Shown: piece after piece, positions 1 to 8,821 of the stretch
How the letters are laid out: each line of letters begins with the position of its first letter
Position numbering within the stretch: position 1 is the stretch's first letter
Assembly: GCA_938091745.1 (NCBI GenBank)
Contig: CALLJK010000009.1
Coordinates: 1 to 64,000, forward strand
From: Candidatus Bipolaricaulota bacterium
Lineage (GTDB): Bacteria > Bipolaricaulota > Bipolaricaulia > RBG-16-55-9 > DRXL01
DNA length: 64,000 nucleotides
Direction of reading: 5' to 3'
Program-made: the position numbers and the translations under genes
Notes under the pieces: model-generated
What the model was told of the DNA's origin: nothing
Databases searched by the model: none
What the model saw: the letters and a program-made list of their open reading frames with translations, nothing else

Positions 1-27
1 TGTGAGATGCTGTGCCCTTCTGCATCC

Positions 28-431
28 TTACCGACGCCCTAAATCCCTTAAGAAGCCATAGGGCGTGCGCAGCTTCACCCCACGCTCCCCTAAGAGACGC
101 TTGATCGTGTCGGTATGAAAATGGGCGATGTCGTTGGTCACAAAATAGTCGGGCTGCGCCTGCACCACCGAGGCCAAGAGCGGTGCATCTTTAGGATCGG
201 TCACGTATCAGAGCGCCTCCCGCACCTGACGCGCCGACGGCAGGGGTGTCACTCGCCAAGCCCTCCTCAGCCAATCTGCTAATCGCGGGCGATTACAGCT
301 TCTGCTTCACGGCGCACGACCTCAGGGAGAACGAGCACGAAGTGCCCCGCCTCCGCCACCTCCAAGATCTCCCTTCCCATGCTTGAGGCAAAGAGCAGCC
401 AGGCGATGAAGACGTTGGTATCAAGGATCAC
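28..431 (-). pseudogene. Decayed PIN-domain (VapC-like) toxin gene
   Basis: The GTG at 431 overlaps the stop of the upstream AbrB gene (GTGA) and opens a PIN-domain N-terminus (VILDTNVFIAWLL, with the acidic D of DTN). The frame stops at 279-281. Homology resumes in a second frame (RLAEEGLASDTP), then a third (PLPSARQVREAL), hits an in-frame TGA, and continues with the PIN core YVTDPKDAPLLASVVQAQ and a C-terminus ending at 28-30. At least two frameshifts and one stop are therefore needed to explain it. PIN toxins are Mg-dependent RNases; this copy cannot make a full-length product. Reading the three frames as one gene is my inference from the continuous PIN pattern. Confidence 0.75.
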
Positions 432-724
432 TTCTTCTTGGGCCACCGTGGCTTCCTCGCCTGGGCCACAAGCTCCTGCCACAACTGCTGGCGCACGTGC
501 TCGACGGCGTTCATGAGGTCCTTCTCGGTGTAGCCGCGACGCCGAGCTTCCTCCTCGAGGGCGCGAGCGAGCTGGCGCAATGGCGTGTACTTGGCGATCA
601 CGTACCGGTTTTGATCGAGCTTCTCTAGCTCTAGTAGATCGCCTTGGCGGAGGCCCAGCTCCTCACGGATCTCTTTGGGAAGGGTGAGTTGGCCCTTGGA
701 GCTCAGCTTAACCAACTTCGTCAT
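428..724 (-). CDS. AbrB/SpoVT-domain antitoxin (VapB-like)
   Basis: This 98-residue protein begins MTKLVKLSSKGQLTLPKEI, the swapped-hairpin AbrB fold, followed by REELGLRQGD, typical of VapB-type DNA-binding antitoxins. The C-terminal half is a charged helical tail (about residues 35-98) that would wrap the toxin, ending in a lysine-rich PRWPKKK. I chose the ATG at 724 because AGGAAG lies 7-8 nt before it; longer readings lack AbrB homology. It overlaps the start of the broken PIN toxin, the usual antitoxin-first order. Antitoxins of this class normally bind their own promoter, so it may still autoregulate or act as an orphan regulator. Confidence 0.85.
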   Translation of the reverse strand: MTKLVKLSSKGQLTLPKEIREELGLRQGDLLELEKLDQNRYVIAKYTPLRQLARALEEEARRRGYTEKDLMNAVEHVRQQLWQELVAQARKPRWPKKK

Positions 725-751
725 GGTTATCTTCCTTACTTTCCGACTTTC

Positions 752-780
752 AGTATAGCGAGGGGGAGCGGGGACGGCAA
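752..780 (-). promoter_or_regulatory. Promoter of the AbrB-PIN pair
   Basis: On the minus strand TTGCCG (775-780) and TATACT (752-757) are separated by 17 nt, and a Shine-Dalgarno-led start follows at 724. Confidence 0.65.
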
Positions 781-855
781 GCCCAGTAAAAAAGCAAGAG
801 GTGCCGAGCAGCCTCACACCCTGCCCTAGGACCCTCTCGCACCGGACAGCCGCCC

Positions 856-885
856 TTGCCTTCTTCTGCAACGCTTCAGTACAGT
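856..885 (+). promoter_or_regulatory. murE promoter, leaderless type
   Basis: TTGCCT (856-861) and TACAGT (880-885) are 18 nt apart. Only 6 nt separate the -10 from the ATG at 892 and no Shine-Dalgarno fits, so transcription would begin at or very near the start codon. Confidence 0.6.
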
Positions 886-891
886 ACATCT

Positions 892-2358
892 ATGACTGCA
901 CTACACTCAAAATCTCTGCACGAGCTTTTGGTCTCTGTCCCGCATCGCGTCGTCTATGGGAATCGCTCTGTGCGCATCTCTCAGATTACTGATGACTCTC
1001 GAGAAGTCCAGCCCGGTGCGCTCTTCGTCGCTGTCCCCGGGACTCGCTTCGATGGGCATCATTATATTGGGACAGCGATCGCCAAGGGCGCAGTCGCTGT
1101 CGTTGGGCAGCGACCTGATTTGAAGCTCCCTGCACATATCCCGTATGTGCTCGTCACGGAGAGCCGGCGCGCGCTCGCGCAGCTCGCGTGCGCGTTTTAC
1201 GATTTTCCCACGGAAAGTCTCTATACCGTGGGTATCACCGGCACTAACGGGAAGACGTCAGTCAGCGTGCTCTCAGCCGCGGTCTTGGGCGAATCAGCTC
1301 TCAGCACGACCGTGCACAACGCGTTACAGTATGATTCGCCCTACACGACCCCAAGAGCCGTTGAGATCCAACGTCGTGCTTGGGAAGCTGTGCAGACCGG
1401 GCAAAAGCACTTTGTGCTGGAAGTCTCGGCGCACGCGCTCTCGCAAGAGCGCGTCCACGGGATTGATTTCGACGTCGCGATCCTCACCAATCTCACCCAC
1501 GACCATCTCGATTACTATCGCTCGATGGAAGAGTATCTTCGCGCCAAGCGCAAGCTCTTTGAGAACTTGCGTTCAGACGCGCGCACCATCATCAACGGCG
1601 ATGATCCGTCTGCTCGCTCTTTTATAGAAGCGACGCGGGCGCGGGTCTGGACGTATGGGCTCAGCTCACATCACGATCTCTGGGCTGACCAGATCGAGCT
1701 CGGCCCAACGGGATCGAGATTTCTTGCCCATACGCCCCTTGGCGCTGTCCCCATCGAGACGAGCCTGCCCGGAAAGTTTTACGTCTATAACATCCTCGCG
1801 GCGATAGGGGTTGGGATCGAGCGTGGGCTGGCTTTGGACGTCATTAAAGAGAGAATCGAGTCTGTGCGTCAGATCGAGGGCCGCTGCGAGCGTTATCGCA
1901 CTCGCGATGGGGTTTTTGTCTGGATCGACTTTGCGCACTCGCCCGACTCTTTAGAGAAGATGCTGCGCACCCTGAAAAATTTCTATCCCAGAGTGATTAG
2001 CGTCTTTGGCTGCGGGGGCGAGTCCGATCCGTATAAGAGACCCATAATGGGGGAGATCAGCGGCCGCTTCGCGGATTTCACCATCATCACAAGCGATAAC
2101 CCCAAGGGCGAAGACCCACAGGAGATCGTGGGCCAGATCGAGTTGGGGATTCGATCTTTAGGCGCTCCCTATGAAGTGATTGTAGATCGTCCACGAGCGA
2201 TCTTGCGGGCCTTGGAGCTGGCGCGGCCGGGGGACTGTGTCTTGATCGCGGGCAAGGGCCACGAGCGCACGCAAATCTTTTCTGATCGCGAGATCGAGTT
2301 CAACGATAGAGAATTTTTGCACAATTTGGGGATTATCACCTACCAGCGGGCCCAGTAG
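892..2358 (+). CDS. murE: UDP-N-acetylmuramoyl-tripeptide synthetase MurE
   Basis: Cytoplasmic Mur ligase that adds the third, diamino acid to UDP-MurNAc-L-Ala-D-Glu in peptidoglycan synthesis. The 488 residues match the family's usual length. Visible are the N-terminal substrate domain (DDSREVQPGALFVAVPG), the ATP loop GITGTNGKTS, the central HDHLDYY region, and a C-terminal domain with the diamino-acid motif read here as D402-N403-P404-K405 followed by GEDP. DAP-adding enzymes usually have DNPR, so the lysine is unusual. The ATG at 892 is preferred over the TTG at 856 because the latter lies in the -35 box. No other mur gene is adjacent. Its 3' end overlaps a small gene on the opposite strand. 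Confidence 0.93.
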   Translation: MTALHSKSLHELLVSVPHRVVYGNRSVRISQITDDSREVQPGALFVAVPGTRFDGHHYIGTAIAKGAVAVVGQRPDLKLPAHIPYVLVTESRRALAQLACAFYDFPTESLYTVGITGTNGKTSVSVLSAAVLGESALSTTVHNALQYDSPYTTPRAVEIQRRAWEAVQTGQKHFVLEVSAHALSQERVHGIDFDVAILTNLTHDHLDYYRSMEEYLRAKRKLFENLRSDARTIINGDDPSARSFIEATRARVWTYGLSSHHDLWADQIELGPTGSRFLAHTPLGAVPIETSLPGKFYVYNILAAIGVGIERGLALDVIKERIESVRQIEGRCERYRTRDGVFVWIDFAHSPDSLEKMLRTLKNFYPRVISVFGCGGESDPYKRPIMGEISGRFADFTIITSDNPKGEDPQEIVGQIELGIRSLGAPYEVIVDRPRAILRALELARPGDCVLIAGKGHERTQIFSDREIEFNDREFLHNLGIITYQRAQ

Positions 2359-2441
2359 AGCACAAACGAGACGACCACGACCGGAAGACTATAGATGAAC
2401 ATCAAGAGCCCTAACTTCAGTGTGCGATTGCGCAGGACCAT
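2340..2441 (-). CDS. Small single-pass membrane peptide (33 aa)
   Basis: A 33-codon frame with a positively charged start (MVLRNRTLK), a hydrophobic helix of about 21 residues (GLLMFIYSLPVVVVSFVLYW) and a short ARW tail. GGAGGTGATC stands 3-12 nt before the ATG, a 10-nt match to the usual 16S rRNA tail and among the best ribosome sites in the window. I do not recognise the family. The charge pattern suggests N-terminus inside, which fits small membrane subunits or regulators, but the function is unknown. It overlaps the last 19 nt of murE on the opposite strand and lies downstream of the WD40 gene. Confidence 0.6.
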   Translation of the reverse strand: MVLRNRTLKLGLLMFIYSLPVVVVSFVLYWARW

Positions 2442-2548
2442 CGTGATCACCTCCGCGCATCTGTATTCTCGCACACAGAAGTTTCCCTGGGGAGGTAATC
2501 CGTCTTACAAGGTGTCGGAATGAGACACTCTGTGATGGGACAAACGTC

Positions 2549-3505
2549 TCACTCTTGTAGCTCCCGCACGACGACTTTGAAATCGCCGCCGCCGCTAGCT
2601 AAGAATCTTCCGTCAGGAGAAAATGCGACGGCGAGCACAAACTCGACATGCTCCGTGAACGTCTTCAGCTCTGTGAGCGTCGGCACCTCCCAGAGTTTGA
2701 CCTTCCAGTCCATGCTCCCAGAAGCGAGTTTTCTCCCATCAGGGGAGAAGCGCACCGCGTGCGTGCGATGGCGATGGCCTGCTACTGCTATCACTAATCT
2801 TCGCTCGGCGACGTCCCAAAGACGAACAACGCCGTCGCCGCTCGTCGAAGCTAACAGTTTTCCATCGGGGCTGAAGTGTACTGAGAAGACCGCAGCGATG
2901 CGCACCGGCAAAACCCCTAATAGTGCCCCGCTCTGCGCATCCCATAGACGGATCTCTCCGTCTCCTCCGCCAGAAGCGATAATCTGGCTGTCAGGGCTGA
3001 TTGCCAACGCGAAGACCGTGCTGCGATGACCCGTTAATACTTTGAGTAAGCGCCCGTCTGCAGCGTCCCAGACGCGCACGGTCTTGTCTTCAGCTCCCGT
3101 GACTAAGAATTTCCCGTCGGGGCTGTAGGCTGCAGAGTGCACCCAGCCGACGTGCCCTTCAAGATTTAATAACTGTCTTCCGGTCTGGACATCCCACACC
3201 GCGCCAACTTGGCCGTCCCCGTTGGCCGTGAGCAGTCTCCGCCCATCGGGGCTGAACGAGAGCGCAAAGACCGTCCCCATCGTCTCGGAGATGACGCGCA
3301 CCGGCTGCCCCGTCATCCAGTCCCATAAGAATATCGTGCCGTTGCCTTGGCCCGTCGCTAAGAGTTTTCCGTCGGGGCTGAATTCCATCGAAAAGATTGT
3401 GCTTTGCGGGCTGAATATCTGGAAGACAGTCTGCGGGGTGCTAGAAAGAGTGAGCATCACAACGAGAAACGAGCTGACACCTATCACGCTTATGAGCTTG
3501 GGCAT
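2549..3505 (-). CDS. Secreted seven-bladed WD40 beta-propeller
   Basis: This 318-residue protein starts with a signal peptide or membrane anchor (about residues 5-27), then carries seven WD40 repeats of about 40 residues, each marked by an FSPDG-type motif followed by a WD or WE ending (FLWDW, AVWDV, RVWDA, RLWDA, RLWDV, KLWEV, then a degenerate last blade). That closes one propeller with no extra catalytic domain. Such propellers are protein-binding scaffolds. AGGAGGAAG precedes the start. The gene begins 21 nt after topA ends, so the two are probably co-transcribed. The partner is unknown. Confidence 0.85.
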   Translation of the reverse strand: MPKLISVIGVSSFLVVMLTLSSTPQTVFQIFSPQSTIFSMEFSPDGKLLATGQGNGTIFLWDWMTGQPVRVISETMGTVFALSFSPDGRRLLTANGDGQVGAVWDVQTGRQLLNLEGHVGWVHSAAYSPDGKFLVTGAEDKTVRVWDAADGRLLKVLTGHRSTVFALAISPDSQIIASGGGDGEIRLWDAQSGALLGVLPVRIAAVFSVHFSPDGKLLASTSGDGVVRLWDVAERRLVIAVAGHRHRTHAVRFSPDGRKLASGSMDWKVKLWEVPTLTELKTFTEHVEFVLAVAFSPDGRFLASGGGDFKVVVRELQE

Positions 3506-3526
3506 ATCTTCCTCCTTCTCTCTTTT

Positions 3527-5650
3527 TTATGGCGCTGTAGCTACTAAAGGCTCGCGGTGCTCGCACCTCTTATTACTACAGACAAGCTCCCCGTCTGGGC
3601 TCTCCACGAGAACCCCGTCTTTGCACGACGGGCATGGTTTTATCGGGATCTGACTCACCGTGAAATCACACGTGGGATAGTTCTCGCACCCGAAGAAGCT
3701 GCGCCCGCCCTTGCGCGCGTATTTTCTGATGAGCTTGCCACCGCACTTGGGGCAGGGGACAGACGCTTCTTCTCGAGCCCGCACGCGCTCTTCCAGAGGG
3801 CGCGTGTAGCGACACTTCGGGAACGCTGAGCACGAGTAGAACTGCCCGTAACGCCCTGTCCGGATCACAAGCTTGCTCCCGCACTCAGGACAGACTTCTT
3901 CAGTCTCGACGGGCTTGGGCTTGAGCGAGGCCATCTCGCGCTGAGCTCGCTCGTAGGCCGCTGCGAATTCTTTGTAAAACTCCTGTAAAACCGTGAGTCG
4001 ATCTAGCTTTCCTTCTTCAATCTTGTCTAACTCTTCTTCGACGAGCGCCGTGAAGCCCACGTCAACGATCTTTGGGAAATGTTTCACGAGCGCATCGGTG
4101 ACGAGAAAGCCCAGCTCTGTCGGGACAAAGCGCTTCTTCTCAAGCTTTACATATCCCCGTTCGAGAATCGTCGAGATCGTCGGGGCGTAGGTGCTGGGCC
4201 GCCCGATCCCGTTCTCTTCTAACGCTTTCACTAACGTCGCTTCGGTGTAGCGCGGCGGCGGCTCGGTGAAGTGCTGCTTCGGCGTGAGCTTTATCAGATC
4301 TAAGAGTTGCTGCTCGCGTAGCGGGGGCAGTTGGCCTTGAGATTCCTCCTCATCAGGCTTGGCGTCCTCGTCACGGGTCTCTTCGTAAACCGTGAGCCAG
4401 CCCGAAAATTTGAGCACCGAGCCTGTCGCACGAAAGATATACTCGTTCGCTTGAATGTCTACGGAGACGACGTCAAAGATTGCCGGGGCCATTTGACTTG
4501 CGACAAAGCGCTGCCAGATCAATCTATAGAGCTTGAGCTGATCAGGCGTCAGATACGGAGCGATATCATCTGGGAGGCGCCGCACATCAGTCGGCCGGAT
4601 GGCTTCGTGGGCATCCTGAACGTGTGCCTTCTTTGCGACCCGCGGCCCCCCTTGGCGCACGAACTCATGGCCATACTGTGCAGTTATGAATGCTCGCGCA
4701 GCTTGCTGAGCTTCGTCAGCGACTCGCGTCGAGTCCGTGCGCATGTAGGTGATCAAGCCTGTGGCGCCCTCTGCACCGAGCTCGACGCCCTCGTAGAGCT
4801 CTTGCGCGACGGCCATGGTCTTCTTCGTTGAGAAGCCCAATCTCTTAGAAGCTTCTTGCTGCAGGGTACTTGTTGTAAACGGCAACGGCGCATGCCGACG
4901 CTGCTCTTTCTCTTCGACTTTAATAACACGCCAGACAGCTCCCTCAAGGTCTGTGAGGATCTCTTGAGCTTGTTGGGAGTTGGCAATCTTGATCTTCTCA
5001 TCGCTTGTAGTGCGCTTCAACAGTTTCGCTTCAAAGAGATGGGGCTCTTCCTGGGGTGTGAGCGTCGCCGTGATCGACCAATACTCTTGGGGGACGAAGT
5101 TTTGAATCTCGCGCTCGCGCTCGCAGATGAGCCTCACGGCGACTGACTGCACCCGCCCTGCCGATAGACGGCTGCGAATCTTCTTCGAAATCAATGGGCT
5201 GAGCATGTAGCCCACAATGCGATCTAAGATACGGCGGGCTTGTTGGGCTTCGACTCGTTGCATGTCGATATCCCGCGGGTGCTCTAGGGCGCGTCGCACG
5301 GCATCTTTGGTGATCTCATGGAATTCGATTCGTCTTAAGTCTTTGAGTTTCAGCGCTTCCTTGACGTGCCAGGCGATCGCTTCCCCTTCGCGGTCGGGGT
5401 CGGTAGCGACATAGATCTCGCGAGCTTTCTGAACAGCGCTCTTCAATCTCTTTAAAGCGTCCTTGCGCTCCGGCAAAGGTTCATAGGTGGGCACGAAACC
5501 ATCGGTGATATTGACCCCAAAGCGGTGCTTGGGCAGGTCGCGAATGTGCCCCATCGTCGAGACGACGGCAAAGTCCTGCCCCAGATATTTTTCAATAGTG
5601 TGCGCCTTGGTCGGCGACTCCACAATGACAACGTTCTTCTGAGCGGTCAT
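3527..5650 (-). CDS. topA: DNA topoisomerase I (type IA)
   Basis: Relaxes negatively supercoiled DNA through a covalent 5'-phosphotyrosine. The 707 residues show a Toprim domain (VIVESPTKAHTIEKYLG and DPDREGEA, the Mg-binding acids), the active-site tyrosine segment LITYMRTDST, and three C-terminal zinc-ribbon modules with paired cysteines (CPECG...CSAFPKC, CPKCGG...CENYPTC, CPSC...CSNKRC). I chose the ATG at 5650 because GTGAGG precedes it and the Toprim domain begins at once. It has its own promoter inside the 3' end of the patatin gene and runs into the WD40 gene. Confidence 0.96.
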   Translation of the reverse strand: MTAQKNVVIVESPTKAHTIEKYLGQDFAVVSTMGHIRDLPKHRFGVNITDGFVPTYEPLPERKDALKRLKSAVQKAREIYVATDPDREGEAIAWHVKEALKLKDLRRIEFHEITKDAVRRALEHPRDIDMQRVEAQQARRILDRIVGYMLSPLISKKIRSRLSAGRVQSVAVRLICEREREIQNFVPQEYWSITATLTPQEEPHLFEAKLLKRTTSDEKIKIANSQQAQEILTDLEGAVWRVIKVEEKEQRRHAPLPFTTSTLQQEASKRLGFSTKKTMAVAQELYEGVELGAEGATGLITYMRTDSTRVADEAQQAARAFITAQYGHEFVRQGGPRVAKKAHVQDAHEAIRPTDVRRLPDDIAPYLTPDQLKLYRLIWQRFVASQMAPAIFDVVSVDIQANEYIFRATGSVLKFSGWLTVYEETRDEDAKPDEEESQGQLPPLREQQLLDLIKLTPKQHFTEPPPRYTEATLVKALEENGIGRPSTYAPTISTILERGYVKLEKKRFVPTELGFLVTDALVKHFPKIVDVGFTALVEEELDKIEEGKLDRLTVLQEFYKEFAAAYERAQREMASLKPKPVETEEVCPECGSKLVIRTGRYGQFYSCSAFPKCRYTRPLEERVRAREEASVPCPKCGGKLIRKYARKGGRSFFGCENYPTCDFTVSQIPIKPCPSCKDGVLVESPDGELVCSNKRCEHREPLVATAP

Positions 5651-5677
5651 ATCAAGCCTCACCGCATGGGATCGGGT

Positions 5678-5706
5678 ATTGTATCATGTCGCGGGCTGCT
5701 TGTCCA
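5678..5706 (-). promoter_or_regulatory. topA promoter
   Basis: Minus-strand TGGACA (5701-5706), 17 nt, TACAAT (5678-5683), lying across the end of the patatin gene and its short gap to topA. Confidence 0.6.
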
Positions 5707-6589
5707 GCGTGGGCTGGGGCAGCGGCTCGGAATACTTCGCAATGATCTCTTTGATGAGACCGAGCTTCTCCGATGTCGCGTGCTCCCCCTCGCGAACGGG
5801 AAGGTCAAGCTGGCGCAGTTGAAATAACTTGATGCGATCAACCCGCGGCCGAATGATGATGAGTTTCTCCCCAAGACGCTGGTGCATCAGCTCCAACTTC
5901 AAGCGCACCAGCTCCTGAGACGTAATCGCATTTGATTGAATTAAGACGTCTAAGCTCGTCGTCACATGAGGGTTCAGGGGAGCACCGACGTCCACGGCGA
6001 TGACGATCTGTGCGCCCATAGCGACAGCTGCATCTATGGGGATCTTATTGACTAACCCGCCGTCGACGAGAAATCGTCCTCCCAGAGAGACCGGGGGATG
6101 AACGCCGGGGAAGGCCATGCTCGCGGCAATCGCCCGATAGAGCTTGCCTGACCGCAACACGACTTCTTCCCCAGTGTCGATGTCACACGCGACCACACTC
6201 AAGGGCACTGAGAGATCTTCAAAGCTGCGCTCTCCCGTAAAGAGCTGCAAGAACGCATAGAGTTGTTTTAAGCTCAGGGGCTCATGGATGCGCCAGTCGG
6301 CTTTTTTAAATAAGTATTCTGACGCGGTCTTGCCCGCCAAGCTCTCGATGCCGCGCAACGTCGTATCGGGGATTCCCAAGAGCTTGTTCACGTCGAGATT
6401 CTTTAAGATCTTCTCGATCTTGTAGAGATCGAGCCCGCATGCGTAGGCGCCCCCAATGACCGCGCCCATCGACGTGCCCGCGACGACGTCGATAGGAACG
6501 CCGTGAGCTAATAATGTGCGGATCACGCCGATATGGGCGTATCCGCGCGCTCCTCCTCCGCCTAACGCTAAACCGATCACCGGGCGCAT
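5684..6589 (-). CDS. Patatin-like phospholipase (RssA/YchK family)
   Basis: A 301-residue cytoplasmic serine hydrolase of the patatin family. It shows the oxyanion loop GLALGGGGARGYAH, the nucleophile elbow GTSMG with Ser40, and the dyad aspartate in VDGGLVNKIP. These enzymes cleave acyl chains from lipids; the physiological substrate cannot be read from sequence. The ATG at 6589 is preferred because GGGAG precedes it and the catalytic domain starts immediately; an upstream in-frame ATG at 6637 lies inside a terminator hairpin. It appears to have its own promoter embedded in the groEL terminator. Confidence 0.9.
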   Translation of the reverse strand: MRPVIGLALGGGGARGYAHIGVIRTLLAHGVPIDVVAGTSMGAVIGGAYACGLDLYKIEKILKNLDVNKLLGIPDTTLRGIESLAGKTASEYLFKKADWRIHEPLSLKQLYAFLQLFTGERSFEDLSVPLSVVACDIDTGEEVVLRSGKLYRAIAASMAFPGVHPPVSLGGRFLVDGGLVNKIPIDAAVAMGAQIVIAVDVGAPLNPHVTTSLDVLIQSNAITSQELVRLKLELMHQRLGEKLIIIRPRVDRIKLFQLRQLDLPVREGEHATSEKLGLIKEIIAKYSEPLPQPTLDKQPAT

Positions 6590-6610
6590 CGCATCACTCC
6601 CGAAGAACCG

Positions 6611-6645
6611 AAAAGGCCTCGATGCATTATAGCGCATCGAGGCCT
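6611..6645 (-). terminator. Rho-independent terminator of groES-groEL
   Basis: A perfect 12-bp stem (6614-6625 with 6634-6645, arm AGGCCTCGATGC) with an 8-nt loop, followed on the minus strand by TTTT (6611-6614). It begins 28 nt after the groEL stop. Confidence 0.85.
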
Positions 6646-6653
6646 GGTTTCAA
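6626..6653 (-). promoter_or_regulatory. Patatin promoter inside the terminator loop
   Basis: Minus-strand TTGAAA (6648-6653), 16 nt, TATAAT (6626-6631). The -10 occupies the loop of the groEL terminator hairpin. Confidence 0.55.
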
Positions 6654-6672
6654 ACCATTCTGACCGACGGAG

Positions 6673-8295
<1,623 letters not shown>

Positions 8296-8315
8296 AGATC
8301 TCCCTCCTTAGAGAG

Positions 8316-8591
8316 TTACTGAATCATCGCGAGGATATCGCTGCTCTTGACGATATAGTATTCTTCACCGTTGAACGTCAGTTTTGTGCCGGCCAAGGCC
8401 GAGAGCAAGACCTTATCGCCTTTTTGAACTTTGACTTTCTCCATATCAGTTCCGACCTCAACGACCTCCGCGCGCACAAAGTCTAAGTCCTTCTTGGCCT
8501 CCTCGGGGAGGATGATCCCTCCGGCTTCCTCTTCTTCGAGGCGCCGCACCAAGACTCGGCTTCCTAAGGGCTTCAACTGCAGTTTCTTCAT
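8316..8591 (-). CDS. groS: Co-chaperonin GroES
   Basis: The 91-residue lid of GroEL. It shows KPLGSRVLVRRLEEEE, the mobile loop GGIILPEEAKK that docks on GroEL, and the C-terminal EEYYIVKSSDILAMI strand. I chose the ATG at 8591, preceded by a G-rich ribosome site (AGGGGGTAG). First gene of the operon, behind a near-consensus promoter and an inverted repeat resembling the HrcA operator. Confidence 0.97.
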   Translation of the reverse strand: MKKLQLKPLGSRVLVRRLEEEEAGGIILPEEAKKDLDFVRAEVVEVGTDMEKVKVQKGDKVLLSALAGTKLTFNGEEYYIVKSSDILAMIQ

Positions 8592-8647
8592 AGCTCTACC
8601 CCCTTTAATGAAAGATTTGCTTGATTGAAAGCTGATCAGACGTTGAA

Positions 8648-8667
8648 TTAGCACTCTCGCGAGTGCT
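8648..8667 (-). promoter_or_regulatory. CIRCE-like inverted repeat with shortened spacer
   Basis: TTAGCACTC (8648-8656), then TCGC, then GAGTGCT (8661-8667). The arms match the HrcA operator CIRCE, whose usual spacer is 9 nt; here it is 4 nt and the last two bases of the right arm differ. It lies 17-36 nt downstream of the -10, within the groES leader. Confidence 0.6.
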
Positions 8668-8684
8668 TTGCTAAGGACACCTTA

Positions 8685-8713
8685 ATTCTACCCCATAGGG
8701 GTAAGTCTGTCAA
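8685..8713 (-). promoter_or_regulatory. groES-groEL promoter
   Basis: Minus-strand TTGACA (8708-8713), 17 nt, TAGAAT (8685-8690): a near-consensus vegetative promoter. Confidence 0.85.
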
Positions 8714-8741
8714 GTCTGCGCGAAAGCTAATAGAGATGTGG

Positions 8742-8782
8742 GAAAAATAACGGAGCCCGGCTGGAGAGTCTCCAACCGGGCT
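8742..8782 (-). terminator. Terminator of the adhesin-like lipoprotein gene
   Basis: AGCCCGG (8754-8760) pairs with CCGGGCT (8776-8782), with an inner TGGAGA/CTCCA helix. On the minus strand a T-rich run (8742-8750) follows. It begins after the stop at 8822. Confidence 0.6.
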
Positions 8783-8791
8783 TCCGCCCAA

Positions 8792-8814
8792 GGCCCCCTC
8801 CCTAAGCCCCTCTC
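8792..8814. repeat. Half-copy of the GGCCCTCACCCC palindromic repeat
   Basis: This 23-nt stretch, GGCCC..CTCCCTAAGCCCCTCTC, matches the left arm of the repeat at 52314 (GGCCCTCACCCCTAGCCCCT...) with a few changes and has no right arm. It lies between a terminator and a gene end. Confidence 0.4.
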
Positions 8815-8821
8815 AGCAACC

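Noticed and set aside
2520-3029. 169-codon open frame opposite the WD40 gene
   Set aside because: Periodic Ser/Pro-rich sequence produced by reading WD40 repeats backwards.
3527-3884. Short frames over the topA zinc ribbons
   Set aside because: They overlap cysteine modules that clearly belong to topA.
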